Source: Aspidapion aeneum
Lineage: Eukaryota > Arthropoda > Insecta > Coleoptera > Brentidae
Direction of reading: 5' to 3'
Assembly: GCA_963576565.1 (NCBI GenBank)
Contig: OY755038.1
Span: 175,388,907-175,452,906, forward strand
Length of the DNA: 64,000 nucleotides
Shown here: positions 23,163 through 33,357 of the stretch, in pieces
Layout: every line of letters begins with the position of its first letter
How positions within the stretch are numbered: the first letter of the stretch is position 1
Notes under the pieces: model-generated
What the model saw: only the letters and a program-made list of their open reading frames with translations
Databases searched by the model: none
What the model was told of the DNA's origin: nothing
Made by a program: the position numbers and the translations under genes

Positions 23163-23848
23163 CTAAAACAAATATACTAATTTAGATGTTGATTGTTTCC
23201 ATTTAAAACTGGCAAAAATTATAAAAAATATGTAATTTAAATGATTCACCATTTCCTTTAAAAATATTTCTTACACTGAATGTTTTATCATTCAGTCATT
23301 CTCAAAATAATGTATAAAATATGTTACTCCATCATAATTTACCTACCTACTGTATTATGGTACAGTATAAGGTAATAGTGTGATTTTTAAGTTTTATTTA
23401 AATATAAATAAAAAATACATTCTAGAAGACTTTAAAATTTTTGCCTTAAAGGGCTAAATAGATAAAATAAAACTTAGTGTCTAAATAATTTAATATAAGT
23501 TTTATTCCCATGATTAGTCATCAGTTGTGTATTTATCTTGAATTCAACTTGTTAAAAAGTAAGACAAATTAAAACACCAATACAAAATTTATGTTTAAAC
23601 AGGCTGGGCCATAAACCAGCCATATATATGGCTGGTTCATTGTATATACATATACCTTGTGGTAATTGTAAGTGCACATGTCCCAGTAGGGGGTGTCATA
23701 TAAGGAGTAACCATTTGTACTAAATTGTTGTTAAATGTTTACTTAATCGAAATAGTTTTACAAATTTATGATCCGATAAATCAAAAGGGTCACACTTTGG
23801 CAAAACATCTCTTCCAACATTATGAAGCCACATTAATCACGTTTAAGA
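23163..23848. other. Non-coding; contains a perfect 24 bp palindrome
   Basis: No upstream Harbinger exon could be recognised here. The palindrome lies at 23614-23637, built on AACCAGCCATAT and its complement. Otherwise AT-rich. Confidence 0.4.
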
Positions 23849-24083
23849 CGATATCATTAAAAATCAAAACGAATTTTATACTTCACACAAATGTATGTGT
23901 GCCTAACTTGCGAGTGTCAGAAGGAGAGGGAAGAGTTGATTTTGGTTGTTTTCCTACTTACACAAGGTTGCATCTCTAGAGCAAGGAAAACAACCAAAAT
24001 CAACTCTTCCCTCTCCTTCTGATACTCGCAAGTTAGGCACACATACCTTTGTGTGAAGTATAAAATTCGTTTTGATTTTTATC
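23849..24083. repeat. Long near-perfect inverted repeat, arms about 100 bp, loop 30 bp
   Basis: 23860-23954 and 23985-24081 are inverted copies with only a few differences (for example GCGAGTGTCAGAAGG against GCGAGTATCAGAAGG on the complement). The 30 bp spacer runs from TACTTACACAAGG to CTAGAGCAA. It lies just beyond the env 3' region, where the 3' LTR of that element should be, so it may be an LTR-internal foldback or a tail-to-tail LTR fusion. Confidence 0.8.
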
Positions 24084-24352
24084 GATCCACACACAGCACG
24101 TTTTCCATCTTTCTTCTTTCGATATCATTAAAGTCCTCCACATTCATAATTATATTTATTTAACAACCCACAGCACACAAAACAAGAACACCAAAAAAAA
24201 CGTTTAAAATTTTAAGCAAAACAAAACAAACAAACGCCAAAAACAAAAATGACACCTAACAGTAAGGTTAGAAACACTCCCCGTGGAAATAGATGGTGAA
24301 CTTAAGTCCACCCGTGAAAGTGAACTTTTCGGTCACCTCACGTCACGGCAAG
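24084..24352 (-). repeat. Probable polypurine tract and 3' LTR start of the env-bearing element
   Basis: On the minus strand the env stop is followed by CCACGGGGAGTG (about 24275-24286), which resembles a polypurine tract, then TGTTTCTAACC..., a plausible LTR start at about 24277. AATAAATATAATTATG near 24155 could serve as the polyadenylation region. No second LTR was found. Confidence 0.45.
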
Positions 24353-26010
24353 TCAAGAATAAGCTACCAGTTCGATCATTTCGGCAGCTGCTGCTGGTAC
24401 TGCTGCAGGGTGTCTAGTCGGTCGATTTCGTTTCGCTCGTCTGTAAACAATCCACATGGCTGCTGCTGCGATGATTAGTGAGAGTACACCACTGCTGGCA
24501 TATGAGTGATGTTTGACCCTCCTCCATACGAAGGTCTCAAGTCGTTGACCGAGCTCTTGTTCGTTGACTTTGAGGTTGGTCAGTGCATCATTTATTTTAA
24601 ATACCGGTTCTTCCAAACTCTTGATCTCGTCCGGTACTTGGCTATTTATGTTTTGTTTGAAACTCGAACTTTTTGTGTAGGCCGCAATTACGCGGACTGT
24701 GTCACTTCTCTTTGATGCAATTATATTTTGTTTTGTTTGGATTAGGCAGTCTTTGCTGATTGTTATTATACCGGTGCTTTTCAAAACGATGTCTTGTCGT
24801 ATACCATTATATGTTATGGCAATGGTTACTGCTTTGGGTGATATGTACAATCAGCTGTCGGGGGTGTACAATTGCTTCCAAACGATTGTTGTGATTGGAT
24901 GTTGTTGCACTGTGCATGGCCGTTTTTCTGGTCTTTCATAAATTTCGTCGATAACACAATTTGAACTGTCCCTCATCATTTTTACGGTCGTAGGAGAACA
25001 TACATATATTGTTCTTTGATGACTACATGAAAGTAGCTCACCATACGTTAGCCGAAAATACTGTCGATTGTTGTAATCGACATATAGAATGGCATTTGGT
25101 ATGTCTAATGCCCAATATGACTCTTTTTCTATTCGAAGTGGGAACTGCCTTGAACAGGGTGAATTCTGAAATGTCTTCAATGGTAAAATATGCATATATT
25201 TTTATCCATTGCCCTTCTGTCTCATCTATGGCCGTCTTTCGTAACATGTGCTATATTTTCAAGTTGGAAGGGAGCTTTTTTGTGGCAATGTCAATGATTT
25301 TGTTTACACGAGCAGGTGACAGTAACTTGTAGATTGATCCGTTTTCATACAAGACCTCGAACAGTTTTGAATAGTAGTTGTTCAATTCTGAAATAAAATT
25401 GACGGCTTATTGATACGAACTAATTACGTGAATGTTTAGGGCATTGGTATCGGCGGCTTGGTACCATATTTGCATCTCGCTGATGGCGTCTAGGCTTTTT
25501 TAAAATTTTTCTTGAAATTTATTTTGCTGATTTTGGATTCTGATTTCTGCCTCGTTGACTGTTGATATGACTGAAACCATTACTTTTGTTTGATGCTGAG
25601 AGGCTTGGATCAATTCATCTTGGTTAATTTGCAGACTATCTATATCTTTGTATACTTCATCGTTAACCTCAAAGACTGATGTTAGGAATTGTCCAAACAA
25701 TCCCCTTTTTGTGCTCTGAAGTTTTTTAAAACCATTTTGGAATATCTTAAGGTCTTCAGATTTTTGAGTTGCGTTTCTGTTAACTTCTTTGCTTGATTAC
25801 ATAACTTTTGGAATTTTTGAATGACGTCTTCAACTTTCTATATGTCATCAATAATTCTTGTTCGGCTAGTGCCTATTTAAAGGCTAAAATATCCTCTCTA
25901 TATCCTCGAGACCCCAAGATGCTCTATATAAGGTTCCTTTGCCGGATGATGGATTGTATAATTATTGCATGGGTTATGTTTTTGTTTACAAAACAACAAG
26001 TATAATATTT
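24353..26010 (-). pseudogene. env: Errantivirus-type envelope (F-like fusion protein) gene, 3' three quarters
   Basis: Endogenous copy of the envelope gene of a Ty3/gypsy-type insect retrovirus, read on the minus strand and clearly defective. Near 25700 there is a basic furin-type site (STKR) followed by GLFGQFL, the start of the fusion peptide, and a helical region with conserved Asp. Further on are the FRLTYGELL segment, Cys-rich SNCVIDEIYERP, a heptad-like stretch and a C-terminal membrane anchor (VLSLIIAAAAMWIVY) with a basic, then Ala-rich tail. It is broken by a TGA at 24851-24853 and frame changes near 25200, 25500 and upstream of 25740. The N-terminus lies beyond the inserted LINE at 29821-29884. 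No matching gag or pol could be recognised next to it. Confidence 0.75.
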
Positions 26011-26152
26011 TTAAAGTATAATTTTTTAAATATTTCCTGCAAAATCAAAATAAATATCAGCACCGGCGTGTTGTTGGTGAGTATGTCCGCTATTAACTGA
26101 AAAAACGGCAATAAATTAGAAGGATTGCTAAGATATTTACAGATAACCTAAA

Positions 26153-27001
26153 ATGTCAGGTATATGCAGCACCTGTAACATACCAGTAATATTTAAGGAA
26201 CCGAATAAAACAAAGGGCGATGATTTTGGATACCCTTGCGATCACTGCAGGAAAGTTATTTGCCAGACATGTGGAGACATCACTGGCCCAACTGAAATCA
26301 GAGCCATAGTGCTCTCAAAGCGTGCATTTCCATTTTACTGCAAAGTATGCTTGGCTAATGTTAAACAAATATTGGGCCTGATGGATCGCGTGGGCCAACT
26401 GGAAAAATCCCTCAAAGATCTACAAGCCAACTTGCCAGTTTTAGTGGAGGAGTCTGTTGCTGCCGGTTCTGCCTCTATTGAAGACATAATGACTCGCTTG
26501 GAGTCCAATATGATGAACAAACGGGACCCACAGGATCATTCAAACAGTCCACCACCCCCTGCCACACCAACTATTGACCTGCTGACTGAACTTCATGACC
26601 GTCAGAGTAGAGCGAACAATTTATTGCTCTTTAACCTTACAGCATCAGAAGACGACTTCACACAGCTTCGCTCTTTATTGCAGCCACTAATAGGCAATCA
26701 CTTTACCCTTTGTCGGGTATCACGCTTTGGCAAGCCCAATTCGAAGAATTCTTGTCCCATTAGAGCTGTGTTGGGCTCAGCATATGAAGTTCAGACTGCG
26801 CTTCGTAATCGACACAAACTTAAAGGTAAACAAATATATATAAAATCCGACTTAACACCCAAACAGAGAGAACTTGAAAAAAAAGCACTGGATGATCTAA
26901 AGAGGCGCCAAGATCAGGGCGAGGAGAACTTACAGGTCAGACTTGTAAAAGGCGTTCCGCAAATTGTGCCAAAAAACAATTTGAGGGGTCAAGCTTCATA
27001 A
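26153..27001 (+). CDS. LINE ORF1 protein (zinc finger, coiled coil, RNA-binding region)
   Basis: Uninterrupted 282-codon frame beginning at an ATG. Residues 5-65 hold four CxxC pairs (CSTC, CDHC, CQTC region, CKVC) with the spacing of a PHD/RING-like zinc finger. Residues about 78-125 are heptad-like (LMDRVGQLEKSLKDLQ). Residues about 155-275 resemble the L1-type RNA-binding core and C-terminal domain (NNLLLFNL, LCRVSRFGKPN, RAVLGSAYEVQTALRN, IYIKSDLTPKQRE). ORF1 proteins of LINEs bind their own transcript to form the retrotransposition particle. It is the only complete coding frame in this element. A standard RT-type ORF2 follows after about 47 bp. Confidence 0.85.
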   Translation: MSGICSTCNIPVIFKEPNKTKGDDFGYPCDHCRKVICQTCGDITGPTEIRAIVLSKRAFPFYCKVCLANVKQILGLMDRVGQLEKSLKDLQANLPVLVEESVAAGSASIEDIMTRLESNMMNKRDPQDHSNSPPPPATPTIDLLTELHDRQSRANNLLLFNLTASEDDFTQLRSLLQPLIGNHFTLCRVSRFGKPNSKNSCPIRAVLGSAYEVQTALRNRHKLKGKQIYIKSDLTPKQRELEKKALDDLKRRQDQGEENLQVRLVKGVPQIVPKNNLRGQAS

Positions 27002-27048
27002 ACCGCACAAAACAGAGAAAAAACATTTTAAATTTAAACATATATTAT

Positions 27049-28035
27049 TAAAATGTTCGCGGTCTCAGAACCAAGTTAGAGAAACTTCGTTGCAATATAG
27101 CTGTGAATAACTATGACATAGTGGCCTTTACTGAAACTGGGTTAAGTGAGAACTTCTACACTGGAGAGCTAGGCTTTGATGCTTACAATGTGTTCCGCTG
27201 CGATCGCTCAGCAGCAACCAGTACTGCTGAGCGCTTTGGCGAGCTTTTGATTGCTATTCATCAATCTATACCATCGCATCTTGTTGGAGCGACAGGTGAT
27301 ATTGAGCAAGTTTTTGTTGCGATAGGCAGAGGCAGAAACCAAATGGTCTTAGGCTGTATTTATCTACCATCCAATTCTCAATTAGATAAATATGAAAGCT
27401 TCAGCAATAACTTGGAAGGAATATCCCAACAATTTAGCCACAATAAATTCTGCATCATGGGGGACTTTAATCTTCCTAAGGCCGGCTGGACTCTAGAGGA
27501 TGTCTGTTCCACAGCACACCATACTGTGGAGGGTTACCTGCCTCCTGTTGAAATCAATAAAATTCAACATATGTCAAAAGTCTGTGCATATCATAACTTC
27601 TACCAGCTCAACCACATTTAAAATGTTAATAATGTCATCCTTGACTTGGTTCTCTGTCATTACAAGATGCCTGTAACTCAGCCAGATGAAGAAGATTTCC
27701 TGCTTCCATTGGATAACAACCACCCGCCCCTGTTGTTTCAAGCAACACTACAACATAATCATAGCAATCCAAATCCACAAGGGGATGGTTACTATTATAC
27801 TTTAAATCCGCCAACTTTAATAACATAAACAATTATCTACGCTCAATTGCCTGGGAATACTTGCTTTTAGATAAATCAGTGGATGTGATGATAAACATTC
27901 TTTATGATGTCTTGTATGAAACATTTGATCTTTTTGTACCTGTCAAGAAAATATCCAGTAGAAAGTTCCCCAAATGGTTCTCACAGGATCTGAAGGCACT
28001 CATTATACAGAAAAAAATCTTACACAAAAATACAA
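27049..28035 (+). pseudogene. LINE ORF2, endonuclease domain, broken
   Basis: Begins right after a stop at NVRGLRTKLEKLRC, the usual N-terminus of an apurinic-like (EEP) endonuclease that nicks target DNA. AFTETGL holds the catalytic Glu and IMGDFNLP the Asp-Asn pair. A TAA at 27619-27621 interrupts the frame. A -1 frameshift near 27820 moves it to the third frame (NNYLRSIAWEYLLLD, then KFPKWFSQDLK), and another near 28030 moves it into the reverse transcriptase frame. No ATG is visible at the start, so it may rely on reinitiation or be truncated. Confidence 0.82.
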
Positions 28036-29608
28036 ACAAAGTCGACTACCTCTTGACTACCAGGCATTTTCAGAGTTGCGGTCACAATGTAATTTACTCT
28101 CTAAGGAGAATTTTCAAAGCTTCCTAAAGGACACTGAATCACACTTACGGCAAAACCCAAAGCAGTTCTGGTCCTATACAAATTCAATACACTCAAGGAA
28201 GCCTCCATCTTGCTTTAAATTTAATGATAAGTCAGCAGCTATGGGTCCCCAAGCTGCCCAACTCTTTGCTGAATACTTTGGCTCAGTTTACACTAACCAG
28301 TCATTGGATTTCATTGACAAGCCCTTTTTAACTTCTCATAATTTGTTTGACTTTACTATTTGTATCCCTGATATCTACACAGAGCTAAAAAACATTGACC
28401 CGCACAAGGGACCAGGGCCTGATCATATTCATCATCTCTTCTTAAAAAACTGTTGTTTTATATTGTCGCAACCTCTACATATAATTTTCAACAAGTCTCT
28501 GCGAGATGGCTTATTTCCTGAGTTTTGGAAATCCAGTTACGTGGTACCATTTCATAAGTCTGGAGACTCATCAGATGTGACAAATTACCGTCCAATTTGC
28601 ATGATTAGTACAATCCCCAAAATCTTGGAAAATATTGTCACAAAGTTCCTGGTATCAACTTTGGGTGCAGATATTATCCCGGAGCAATTTGGCTTTAAAA
28701 GGATGTCATCAACAGAAATCAATCTTGTCACGTACGCTGACTTTTTGGCAAACGCCTTGGAGGAGGGTGCGGAGGTGCACACTATATACACTGACTTCTC
28801 CAAGGCGTTTGACAGGGTTAATCATGAAGTCTTAGTTAAAAAACTAGAGAGACTTGGCATCTCAGGCTCTCTTCTTTGCTGGGTAAAAAGCTATCTTATG
28901 GAAAGGATACAGCTAGTCCATATTAATAGCTTTACTTCTTCTCAAATTCTAGTTTCATCGGGTGTGCCTCAGGGCTCGCATTTGGGTCCACTGCTCTTTA
29001 ACCTGTTCATCAACGACATCAGTTCTTGCTTCCTTCACTCTTTATTTCTTCTGTTTGCTGATGACTTAAAATTATTCCTAAAAATTGTAACCCCTGATGA
29101 TTGCCTTGCACTGCAAGATGACCTTGACAGACTAATCCAGTGGTGTCAAACTAATGGTATGGATCTCAATGTATCTGAATGTAAAGTAATAAAATTCCAT
29201 AAAACTAGAGCCTTTAACAAATGTATTTATCACATCAATGGTAATCCACTGGACTGTGTGGACCAGATCAGGGATCTGGGTGTTTTGATGAGAGGGAATC
29301 TTGATTTTGCACCACACATTGACTCAATAATCAGCAAAGCACTTCGGATGCTTGGGTTTGTAAAACGTATCAAGACTCTGTATTTCTCATATGTTCTCAC
29401 ACATCTCGAATATGCTGCATCAGTGTGGAGTCCAAACTATACCAGTCATATCCATCGCCTGGAAAACGTTCAACAGTTTCATAGAACCAACTATGCATCT
29501 CACTCTTTTATTCCTCGTACCCTTAGGCTCTGTAATAAGTTGGGTGACATTGATTTCTTTGGGCCCTATGAACCATTTGTAAGAGCTCTCTCTGGCCTTT
29601 CTCTTTAA
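28030..29608 (+). pseudogene. LINE ORF2, reverse transcriptase domain (internally intact)
   Basis: The frame is open from upstream of 28030 to the stop at 29608. Motifs in order: KGPGPDHIHHLFLKNC (RT-1), WKSSYVVPFHKSGD and NYRPICMISTIPKILE (RT-2), QFGFKRMSST, IYTDFSKAFDRVNH with the first catalytic Asp, SGVPQGSHLGPLLFNLFIND, then LFADDLKLF with the paired catalytic Asp, and GMDLNVSECKVIKF. Key residues are present, so the domain itself may be functional, but it is cut off from the endonuclease by frameshifts. The C-terminal end (SHSFIPRTLRLCNKLGDIDFF) is typical of Jockey/CR1 elements. Confidence 0.9.
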
Positions 29609-29820
29609 TTACCTAATTTAAGTAATTAAGCCTTAAAAAATAAAAGTGTTTTTTTAAATCTTTTAATGTTACATGGTCAAAATTTAATTTAATTTTATTC
29701 TTTATTTAATTATTTGATTTTGCTTAGTTTATATGTATTAACTTGTTGTTTTTCTTAAGTTCACTATTGTAAAATTTTTAAATGGGCTTGACCCGTAAAT
29801 AAATAAATAAATAAATAAAT

Positions 29821-30010
29821 AATTCCCTTTCGTGCAATTGCAAATGCTTAGTACAATCGTGGCACAAATCATTGCATGTATCATTTTAAACTTTGGTTGA
29901 CTGTTTTGCACTTTTGGTTCTCCCCTCGTAATCGTTGTGTTGACTTGTATTGGGTTCGACGTATCTCGTGTGTCGATGTTTTGTTTTCCAGATGGAAGTG
30001 GTATTAACTT
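29821..30010 (-). pseudogene. env: N-terminal end of the env gene and preceding leader
   Basis: On the minus strand an ATG at 29884 opens a short frame (MIHAMICATIVLSICNC) with a hydrophobic core, a signal-peptide-like start, that runs into the LINE tail at about 29822. Upstream in the same frame is a polar, Thr-rich stretch. It fits as the missing start of the split env at 24353-26010. Confidence 0.55.
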
Positions 30011-32610
30011 TTTTATGGCTCTTTTCAGTACTATAACGATTATATCGTTATATTGTTTAAAAATTAAGGAATTACATATCTTGTCATAAAAATATATTAT
30101 TTAATTAATTAAATTTCCTTATTGAAAAATAATCAATTTTACTGGCCTATTGAGCTTCGAATGGCTATATCATTTTGACTGGCCTAAATTATTTATCAAA
30201 ATCTCCGCAATCAGCAAAAAAGGCAAGAACATGTGTCCATACGCTAAATTGAGCCAATCTATCACATTTCCTCTTTGTTTGACTTTCGCGCGAGGCAAAG
30301 GATAAACAGTCAAGGATCTGCATAGTGTTAGTTGAGATGATTTAAGATGAATACGTTTTTTATTAAAAAGTATACTCCATAGGATGTCTGTTTTAAGAGA
30401 TCTTAAATATTAAAATTTAGCGTGTTTTCGATTTTTGGTCTGACGACATTGAAATTCAGGTCAGTTCGTTCCTTTTTTCACTCAAAATTATTTATATTAA
30501 TTTAGCGCAAATATGCATAATTTGATTGCATTTATCTTAATTTCTTGGTAGAAAACCAAATTTTTATAAATTGTTATGTTTGCTAAAATATTGGCCCATA
30601 GCACAGGTATTTCTCGTGGAATATTTTTTTTTCAGATTAAGGACTCAATGAGTTCAGCCAAGCTTCCCTTTTCAGTCATATAGGACAAATTTTAGCCCAC
30701 CTGACTCATTCGATCAATGCATTCCAAGGAAGTGGATTCTTGAGGTTGATGGACTTTGGAGATATGGATCTATTTGGATAAATTATCTGGTAAGTTTTTT
30801 TATTCATATATATTTTAATAGACTTTAGTCAAATCTGCTTTGAATGAAAAACTTACCAGAATGATTTTCTAATCTCCATCAAAAGTCCTCAAAATCTAAC
30901 TTCTCAGAGAAATATTTAGCTTGCTCATTCTTAAATGAACGACGGCCATTTTGTATTTTTTATTCTGCTTGGTTCTTGAGTGAACAGCAGCCATTTTGTT
31001 TTTTTTGAGTGAATAAATTAAATTCGTGAACGACCAGATTTCAATTTTTGCTTCCCCTTTTTAATTATATTTTCTTTAATGAAGAAGTTATTTTCCTTTT
31101 AAGGAAAAAATAAAAAAAGGAAATATTTTTTTATTGCCCTCCCTTAAAAGTCGAAAACATACTCACGTTTCAGTTAACTTTCCCTTTGTTTGTGTGAAAG
31201 ACTGAAATGTTCCCCATGTAAAATTCTTAGATACATTTTTTTTATAAATTGTTAAAAAGATTTTATTCTTTCCCTCCATTTTGAATTATTGGCTGACCAC
31301 CATTATTCTTAAATTATTTTGTAAATTTTTCTAGTTTTAAGAAATAAAACCAACATGTGTGAAATTATATTTTTATTTTAACATTGGGTATTATTTTAAA
31401 GTTGTAAAATCCAAACAGTTATATTTTTTTATCTTAAGGAACCAATTGTAAAGATGAAATAGATAATAACCTATTAAACATTTATTTTGTATGAATTTAT
31501 TTGACAAAATTTGTGAACTTTTGGAATTAAATTCAGAAAATATATATTTTTTTTCTAATTCAGGAATCTATAAATAGGATTCATGTAAACCTGAAAGGTC
31601 TAAATATTCTGCTGAATATTTGGTTGAAATTTTGTAAAGATTCCTTCTACATTTTCTTTATATTTTGAATGTACATATTTTCCTTTTGATAAATGACATT
31701 TCCATGATGATTGTCATTTATAGAAATTTGTAAACCAAAACTATTTTTTGTGACACTCTCAATGCTAGAGTTTTACGTAATTTTTTTTTGAGAGTTTTGT
31801 TGAGAAAGCTAGGTCATCAAGTCTGACAAATTGTTACGGTTGCGTAAATAGTATTTCTTTTCATGTACAAAAAATCCACGACGACAAGTTCTCCACCACT
31901 GAGTAAAACCAACAAAGATAAGCCACATACAAGTCCTCTGGGATAGCACACCTGCTGACGAGGCGAAGACTGGCACTGAGACCATGATGGGAATGTTGTG
32001 AATATGATCTCATGGTTGAAGATGATGTTTTACTATTGGTGATGCTATTTTTTTTTTAATAGATTTTTTTTGAAATGAAAAGACAATCTAAAACTTTAAA
32101 AAGCAAGTTTCAAAATTAAATAAGACTTGAGACTCTTCTTTCTTTAATAAATTTTCTTCATTTTTTTTCATAAAAAGGTTTAGTTTTTTGTAATTTTTTT
32201 TTGATTGTGTCACTGATCATTTTTTTTATAAAATAAATTGTAAAATTTATTCTCTAATCCAGAATTTCTTTATACTCTAAACGAGGTGAGATTGTTTGGA
32301 GGATTCCAAGACTATTTCATTCTTTAATTTTTTTCATTTATTATTATATTTTTTTTATATATTTTTTTTAATGAATGAATTTTGTTCTAAAGGATCTTCC
32401 AGGTAAAGCTCAATGGCGCCCCACTACCCTTAAAAGAAAACAAATTGGAAGAAACGTTAGTAGAACTAAAAAGAGAAGGTACGACCCTGAGATAGTCATT
32501 TCATTATTTTGATTTGAAAGAGTTTCTGTTCTTTTGTTCTTCCACTTTCTTTGCTTTGCTAAAAAAAAAAAAGGAAGAGGAAAAGTGAAATAATACCAGG
32601 CAAATATTAT
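30011..32610. other. 2.6 kb AT-rich stretch, no gene recognised
   Basis: Long T- and A-rich runs. Three GCCATTTTGT words occur near 30950-31000. No open frame with a recognisable domain, no TIRs or tandem arrays that I could find. It could hold decayed LTR-element sequence (see primer-site-like motifs just after it), but I cannot show this. Confidence 0.3.
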
Positions 32611-32776
32611 AGATCTGATGCTCAACGTGGGCCACTATAAATTTGGCGCCCAACGTGCTTATCATTAGACAAGATAATACACTACAAATATAGTATAAAG
32701 TTAGCGCCCTACGCCTTAAAAAATTTTGCCCCAACGTGGTTGAAAATACACCACAAATATGGCACCCAACGTGGTT
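32611..32776 (+). repeat. Cluster of primer-binding-site-like motifs
   Basis: GGCGCCCAACGTG (about 32645) and variants GCTCAACGTGGG (32619), TTGCCCCAACGTGG (32726) and GGCACCCAACGTGG (32760), spaced roughly 35-80 bp, each next to AAATATA. TGGCGCCCAACGTG is a motif often found at the 5' LTR/internal border of insect LTR elements. Four degenerate copies in a row are unusual and no LTR could be delimited. Confidence 0.35.
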
Positions 32777-32789
32777 AAAAAAATAACTA

Positions 32790-33357
32790 CAGTACAGAGT
32801 TGCCTTTTTGTAGCGTGACTACTCTGACTATGCCATTATCACTTGGGTGGGTTTCCAATATTTTTGCTAAAGGCCATTATGCAGGATTGATAATGACTTC
32901 TATAATGAGTGCTATTGTGCCTGACTTGAGAGACTTGAGATTTTCTTTCGTTTCTTTACAATTATAGCGCATCTGTAGTCTACTTAGGTATTCTGTTGAC
33001 CAGGATTTCCAAAAATTTTGTTTGATTTTTTGTAATAACTTCCATCTTTGTGAAGCACGTATTTCAATTGAAGTGGTATCTGTAATTGTGAGTGGCCCTA
33101 TTAAAGGTCTGCCAGTCAAAAAATGTCCTGGTGTAAGGATCATTTCATCGTCTGTGACTTCACTGATAATGCACATAACGGCGTGAATTTAGACATGCTT
33201 CAAACTGATATGCCAAGGTGGATATTTCTTCATATGTTAATGTGGTTTCTCCTATGACTCTTCGTAAATGATGGTTGATTTAACGCCAGCTTTCCACAGT
33301 CCGCCAAAATGTGGTGACAACGGTGGAATGAAGTGCCATCTTGTTCCTGATGCATAC
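32790..33357 (-). pseudogene. BEL integrase, C-terminal part
   Basis: Minus strand: RWHFIPPLSPHFGGLWKAG (catalytic Glu of GLWE replaced by Lys), a stop, then the frame TPGHFLTGRPLIGPL, RWKLLQKIKQNFWKSWSTEYL and GTIALI, an in-frame TAA near 32873, and WPLAKILETHPSDNGIVRVV, where the element ends. It matches the integrase tail at 1050-1420 part by part. Confidence 0.85.

Larger units (their letters stand above)
26011..29825 (+). mobile_element. Non-LTR retrotransposon (CR1/Jockey-like LINE) inserted in env
   Basis: ORF1, endonuclease and reverse transcriptase are in the standard order, followed by a 3' UTR ending in (AAAT)n at 29797-29822, the tail type of several insect LINEs. The 5' border is uncertain (between about 26010 and 26150). 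The element points opposite to env and separates the env signal-peptide region from the rest. The NVRGLRTKL start of the endonuclease and the two-ORF structure suggest the CR1/Jockey branch; clade assignment is an inference. Confidence 0.85.

Noticed and set aside
23614..23637. 24 bp perfect palindrome as a transposon end or operator
   Set aside because: It is centred on an ATATATAT run, stands alone and has no repeated flanks; probably chance or local slippage.
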